A DNA stretch of 44,938 nucleotides from positions 1 through 44,938 of the forward strand of contig CAIPNM010000077.1 in the NCBI GenBank assembly GCA_903866395.1, in the 5' to 3' direction. How positions within the stretch are numbered: position 1 is the stretch's first letter; every line of letters starts with the position of its first letter. The notes under the pieces were generated by a model. That model did no database searches. It saw only the letters and a list, made by a program, of their open reading frames with translations, and was not told the origin of the DNA. The translations under genes were made by a program, and so were the position numbers. Origin of the DNA: an uncultured bacterium. GTDB taxonomy: Bacteria > Pseudomonadota > Gammaproteobacteria > Burkholderiales > Burkholderiaceae_E. This document shows, one piece after another, positions 41,577 through 44,938 of this stretch.

Positions 41577-42337
41577 GCGTGCAGTACGCGCCGAACGGCC
41601 TGATTGGTCTACTCACGCCACAAGCCAACACCACCGCAGAGATCGAGTTCGCAGCATTGATGCCGCGCGGAGTCGCAGCGCTGGTTGCGCGCATGACAAG
41701 CGCATGCCCCACGCTGGAAAGCCGGCTGATTGAATACTTCGAGCGGCTAGACGACACCATCGCCCAGTTTGCCAATGCGCCGATCGCCGCAATGGCTGCC
41801 GCCTGTACGGGATCGTCATACCTCATCGGCCCCGAGCGCGAAGACCATCTCTTCAACGCCCTATCAACCCGGTTCGGATGTCCTGTGACCAGCGCGGGGC
41901 GCTCGGTCGTCGCGGCCTGCGAGGCGCTGTCAGCGCGCAGGATCGCGCTCCTGTCGCCCTACTCCGACAGCCTCACTGGGGAAAGCATCAAGTACTGGCA
42001 GGCCCGCGGGCTCGAGGTGGTTGAGGTCATCCGCGTGGGCTCGGATGCCGCAGCGTTTCATCCCATCTATGCCATCCGTTCCGATGCCACCCAAGTGGCG
42101 CTGCAATCCCTCACCACCGACCGTGCGCAGGCGATCGTTGCGCTAGGCACAGGCATGCCGTCGCTTGCCACATTGCTCGAGTACCCTCAATGGCGCGGCG
42201 CACCCGTTTTCTCCTGCATGCTGGCGCTCGCCTGGAATGCTGTTCGGCTAGCGCAGGGCACGCCCGCCCACTCAGTCTCCCTTCTTGATGTGATCGCGGG
42301 AAAAGACTGGGGAGCGCGCTTTCGCGCCAGGTTCTGA
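41573..42337 (+). CDS. Maleate isomerase / arylmalonate decarboxylase family protein
   Basis: This 254-residue cytosolic protein belongs to the Asp/Glu racemase superfamily. The N-terminal LLTPQANTTAEIEF is characteristic of the maleate isomerase and arylmalonate decarboxylase group. Both active-site cysteines are present: Cys78 (AAACTGSS) and Cys215 (VFSCMLALAW). Two cysteines fit an isomerase or racemase; classical arylmalonate decarboxylase has one. It is translationally coupled to pcp. The substrate is unknown. Confidence 0.85.
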   Translation: MSVQYAPNGLIGLLTPQANTTAEIEFAALMPRGVAALVARMTSACPTLESRLIEYFERLDDTIAQFANAPIAAMAAACTGSSYLIGPEREDHLFNALSTRFGCPVTSAGRSVVAACEALSARRIALLSPYSDSLTGESIKYWQARGLEVVEVIRVGSDAAAFHPIYAIRSDATQVALQSLTTDRAQAIVALGTGMPSLATLLEYPQWRGAPVFSCMLALAWNAVRLAQGTPAHSVSLLDVIAGKDWGARFRARF

Positions 42338-42398
42338 GCAGCCCAGATGCTCGCCAACTACCGGTAAGGGATCGGGTTCGGGCGCCGCGCGGCTGGGC

Positions 42399-42473
42399 GG
42401 CATTCACCAGAGAGCCGTTCACCGGGGCGGTATTCGGCCGAGCCCGGTTCAGCCGCGCGCCGTTCAGCCCAGC
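42399..42473. repeat. Five degenerate 15-bp tandem repeats
   Basis: Units at 42399-42413, 42414-42428, 42429-42443, 42444-42458 and 42459-42473 share the core (G/C)TTCA(C/G)CC in exact 15-bp register; TTC falls at 42403, 42418, 42433, 42448 and 42463. The last unit covers the stop codon of the flavin monooxygenase gene. On the plus strand one frame reads as five pentapeptides with a central Phe, often followed by Ser/Thr. Confidence 0.7.
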
Positions 42474-43663
42474 GACTTGGAGCGACGCAGGCCGTCAATC
42501 ATGGACGTGCGAAGCAGATGAGCGCGTGCCCGGGCAGGATCGACTGCGACTGCCTGTAGATCCGCCAGCATGCGACGACGGCCTTCCAGCGAGGACTCCC
42601 ACATGCGGGCGCGGTTGCCGTCGGCCTGACCGATGATGTCATCCCTCATGACCGGCAGCCTGCGCGCCTGATAGCGGGTCAACATGCGGTCGGGACTCGC
42701 ACCCGCGGCGACTTCGAGAAGCGACTCAGCGAGTTCGAACACATCGTGAATGCCACCGTTCATCCCCATCCCCCCTTTGGGATGGTTAAGGTGCGCGGCA
42801 TCGCCTGCGATCGCGATACGGCCTTGTACCCAGTGCGAGGCGAGCCGCTGATGGACACGATACGGCCGTACCTCGCCGATGGGCGCTTTACCCGCAGCCG
42901 GCGTGATGTGGGCCAAGCGTTCGGCGATTCGCTCTGGCTGCATAAGCGCTTCCGCCGACTCATCATCATGAGGATGGAGGCTCACCCGCCAGACGTCGGC
43001 CAGTCGCAAAAGGCTGTAGGTGCCGTCGGGCGCCCAGACATAGTTGATACCCGACAACCCGGGCAGGTGCGCCTCGAACGGAAAGGTGGTTGTGACCAGC
43101 ACGGTAGTCTCTGGATACACGGTGCCGGCGAACTCCGCACCGATCGCCTCGCGCACCACGCTCCGCGAACCATCGCAACCGGCGAGGAATGCGCCGTGCT
43201 CGAGGTGGAGAGCGCCCTGTGCATCACGCCAGTGGAGCGAGACCCGCTCGTTATCCTGGCCGATACTTTCCACCGGCGCGCCTCGAACGACCGAGCCTGG
43301 CGCATGGCGATGCAGCCAGGCCTCCAGGGTATTTACCAGCACCGACTGATCGCACTGCAGCCGCCAGGGATGAGCGGTAGCGTCAGCGATGGTCGCAAGG
43401 TCAAATTCAGCGCGCTCACCGGTTTCATGCAGCCTGATCTGCCAGGTGGGCGTCTTACGTCCAGCCGCATGAAGCGCCGCGCCGATTCCGTCTTCATCGA
43501 GCAGATCCAGCGTGGGAGGATGAAAGGTTGAGCTGCGCAGCATCGGCTCAAGCCGGGGCTCGCGCTCGAAAACACGAACCGCATGACCGGCGCGGACGAG
43601 CCGCCAGGCGAGCACCAGCCCTACGGGGCCGGCACCAACGATCAGGGTGAAAGCGTCATTCAT
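42464..43663 (-). CDS. FAD-dependent aromatic monooxygenase (PHBH type)
   Basis: This 399-residue flavoprotein has the N-terminal FAD motif IVGAGPVGLVLAWRL, the DG motif LAGCDGSRSVVREAIG and the GD motif IAIAGDAAHLNHPKGGMGMN. It is of the NAD(P)H-dependent aromatic hydroxylase group (p-hydroxybenzoate, salicylate and 6-hydroxynicotinate types). The FAD-proximal loop is GGMGMNGGIHD rather than the more common GGQGMNTGIQD. It diverges from the tautomerase gene by 100 bp, and the two probably serve one ring-degradation route. A degenerate tandem repeat overlaps its stop codon. Confidence 0.92.
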   Translation of the reverse strand: MNDAFTLIVGAGPVGLVLAWRLVRAGHAVRVFEREPRLEPMLRSSTFHPPTLDLLDEDGIGAALHAAGRKTPTWQIRLHETGERAEFDLATIADATAHPWRLQCDQSVLVNTLEAWLHRHAPGSVVRGAPVESIGQDNERVSLHWRDAQGALHLEHGAFLAGCDGSRSVVREAIGAEFAGTVYPETTVLVTTTFPFEAHLPGLSGINYVWAPDGTYSLLRLADVWRVSLHPHDDESAEALMQPERIAERLAHITPAAGKAPIGEVRPYRVHQRLASHWVQGRIAIAGDAAHLNHPKGGMGMNGGIHDVFELAESLLEVAAGASPDRMLTRYQARRLPVMRDDIIGQADGNRARMWESSLEGRRRMLADLQAVAVDPARARAHLLRTSMIDGLRRSKSLG

Positions 43664-43763
43664 CGGATCGTACGCAAGAGAGTCGCAAATTGAAACGCAC
43701 GATGGTAGCGCAGCCTGGCTTTCTCACGGCATGCTGAGGCTTTTGATCCCACGGAGACATGCC

Positions 43764-43976
43764 ATGCCCGCCCTGCGAGTCGACCTCTTTGCCGGTCGTA
43801 CGATTGAACAGAAACGGGAGCTTGCGCAAGCGCTCACCGAAGCCTGCGTGAAGACACTCGGCGTCTCGCCGGGTAGCGTTGACATCATCTTTAATGACGT
43901 CGAACGTCACGACTGGGCCACCGCCGGCAAACTATGGTCGGACGATACGAAGCCGGCCCCGCCGCCCGCGAGCTGA
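43764..43976 (+). CDS. 4-oxalocrotonate tautomerase family protein
   Basis: This short protein of 70 residues begins MPALRVDLFAGR. After Met removal, Pro1 is the catalytic base of the tautomerase superfamily, and Arg11 is conserved. Residue 39 is Asp where 4-OT has Arg39, and residue 50 is Trp where 4-OT has Phe50. It therefore may not act on 4-oxalocrotonate itself. A GGAG Shine-Dalgarno sequence precedes it. It is divergent from the flavin monooxygenase gene. Confidence 0.87.
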   Translation: MPALRVDLFAGRTIEQKRELAQALTEACVKTLGVSPGSVDIIFNDVERHDWATAGKLWSDDTKPAPPPAS

Positions 43977-44043
43977 GCGCGAGCCTGCACTTGATTGGCG
44001 AACTTACCCGATCACCACGCCCCACAACGAGACGGGAGGCGGG

Positions 44044-44868
44044 TCAGTTCGCCAGGAGTTCGATTCGAAAACGACCGCGGAACACCTCCCGCGGCGCGAG
44101 CCGGCTGGGACGCGCGACCACCACGGGTTCGACACACACAAACCGGCGCCAGTCCTCGGGCCCAAGATCGCCAATCGAGCGGCTGAGTTCACGCCCCGGG
44201 TTCCAGATCATCCACTGGTCAAAGCCCGAGCACGACAACCGCAAACGATGGTCGCCGGCATTCAGCGTGAGCGGCGGCGCCTCGGCATAAAGCCGCTCGA
44301 ACGCCACGCCGGTCCACGAGAGCGGGGTGGACTGCTCGCGCAAGACATCTGCATCGTAACGATCAGAGAGTCCGTATCCCTCCAGACCGGACAGCGTGGC
44401 CGTCAGACAGTCCGCCACCGAGAAATAGGGATGCAGGCCGCCCGTCCAGTCAAACACGCTGCAACCGACGTTCTCAACCAAGAGCATCAGCTCGAGGGAG
44501 TGTCGGTCGAGGTGCCCGTGAAGTGTGAGGCGCGCAGCGTGCGGCCAGCGCTGATCGAAGGTCTGATCCACATCCAGCAGATAGCAGAAACCCGCGCCCG
44601 CCGCAGTATCGGCATGAGGGGCTTCTTCGCGCCAGAGCGCCGTTCGAACCAGGCCGTGTTTGGGCAAGGGCCCCAGCTCATTGAACTGAGGAAACAGGAC
44701 CGGGACGCCACCTCGAACCGGTGCCTGAGGGCCCAGCGACCGCCCGCTCGCGAACAAGAGTTCGCAAACACGCCCCTCTGCCGCGCACGCCGCCGATATC
44801 AGCTGCCCGCCAAACGGCTGGTGCCGCAGACGCCAAGCGTGAGACGCTGGCGAAGGCTCGGTTTGCAC
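44044..44868 (-). CDS. D-hexose-6-phosphate mutarotase (YeaD-like)
   Basis: This 274-residue beta-sandwich protein of the aldose-1-epimerase superfamily interconverts the anomers of glucose-6-phosphate. Marks are GVPVLFPQFNELGPLPKHG (His), TGGLHPYF (His) and VCVEPVVV (catalytic Glu). It appears to start with GTG, 2 bp after the stop of an upstream gene that runs in from the right edge, so it is probably second in an operon. Confidence 0.88.
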   Translation of the reverse strand: MQTEPSPASHAWRLRHQPFGGQLISAACAAEGRVCELLFASGRSLGPQAPVRGGVPVLFPQFNELGPLPKHGLVRTALWREEAPHADTAAGAGFCYLLDVDQTFDQRWPHAARLTLHGHLDRHSLELMLLVENVGCSVFDWTGGLHPYFSVADCLTATLSGLEGYGLSDRYDADVLREQSTPLSWTGVAFERLYAEAPPLTLNAGDHRLRLSCSGFDQWMIWNPGRELSRSIGDLGPEDWRRFVCVEPVVVARPSRLAPREVFRGRFRIELLAN

Positions 44869-44870
44869 AA

Positions 44871-44938
44871 CTAACTCGGTTCGCGTGCGCCCGAACCCGT
44901 TTCGCTCATGCGCTTGGCCGCCACCTCCGCCACAGCAC
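44871..44938 (-). CDS. C-terminal end of a gene entering from the right edge
   Basis: On the minus strand an open frame from the window edge ends AVAEVAAKRMSETGSGAREP-S with TAG at 44873-44871, just before the mutarotase start. The Ala/Glu helix and charged tail look like a protein C-terminus, and the 2-bp spacing suggests an operon. Too little is present to name it. Confidence 0.4.
   Translation of the reverse strand, partial: AVAEVAAKRMSETGSGAREPS

Noticed and set aside
43879..44874. 331-codon plus-strand frame opposite the mutarotase
   Set aside because: It overlaps the tautomerase end and runs antisense to all conserved mutarotase motifs; no ribosome site.

Overview
The window is GC-rich chromosomal DNA from a betaproteobacterium, most likely of the order Burkholderiales. 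This rests on the tig-clpP-clpX-lon block, the tsaB-rimI-udg / lplT / alr-radA arrangement, the hpnCDE squalene genes, and the many periplasmic binding proteins of the Bug/TctC, TAXI, LivK and NMT1 families. The assignment comes from gene families and order only; no database was searched.

Left part (1-20.9 kb), mostly housekeeping. The left edge holds the first ten codons of what looks like a tyrosine recombinase gene running leftward out of the window, next to the 3' end of a tRNA-Asn gene. This looks like one end of an element integrated at tRNA-Asn. Next comes tig-clpP-clpX-lon on the minus strand, with a sigma-32-like promoter in front of lon and tRNA-Leu upstream of tig. Then follow hpnC-hpnD-hpnE (farnesyl diphosphate to squalene, the hopanoid precursor), radA-alr, lplT, udg-rimI-tsaB with a small Arg-rich exported protein, an OmpR/EnvZ-type two-component pair, and a three-gene module of rubrerythrin, a CCG-type iron-sulfur protein and a DUF3501 protein. 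That module recurs elsewhere but has no settled function.

Right part (21-44 kb), a catabolic and transport region. A tightly coupled plus-strand operon (21.2-27.1 kb) encodes a TAXI-TRAP transporter, a possible 56-residue protein, an amidohydrolase, a UPF0317/YcsI hydro-lyase and an exported alpha/beta hydrolase. A minus-strand trio follows: Gfo/Idh/MocA oxidoreductase, orphan Bug binding protein and NodB-fold hydrolase. Then come a second alpha/beta hydrolase, a metallo-beta-lactamase-fold hydrolase and a divergent NodB-fold protein. A six-gene minus-strand operon encodes a luciferase-like monooxygenase and a complete LIV-type ABC importer. It diverges from an NMT1-type binding protein and a class II aldolase across a repeat-rich control region. 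Next are pcp coupled to a maleate isomerase/Asp-Glu racemase family enzyme, a flavin monooxygenase divergent from a 4-oxalocrotonate tautomerase-like protein, and a hexose-6-phosphate mutarotase.

The right part reads as a set of scavenging modules for small organic acids, cyclic amides or ring compounds: uptake proteins, ring-oxidising flavoenzymes, amide or lactone hydrolases and isomerases. No substrate can be named from sequence alone. No CRISPR array, insertion sequence or rRNA gene was seen.
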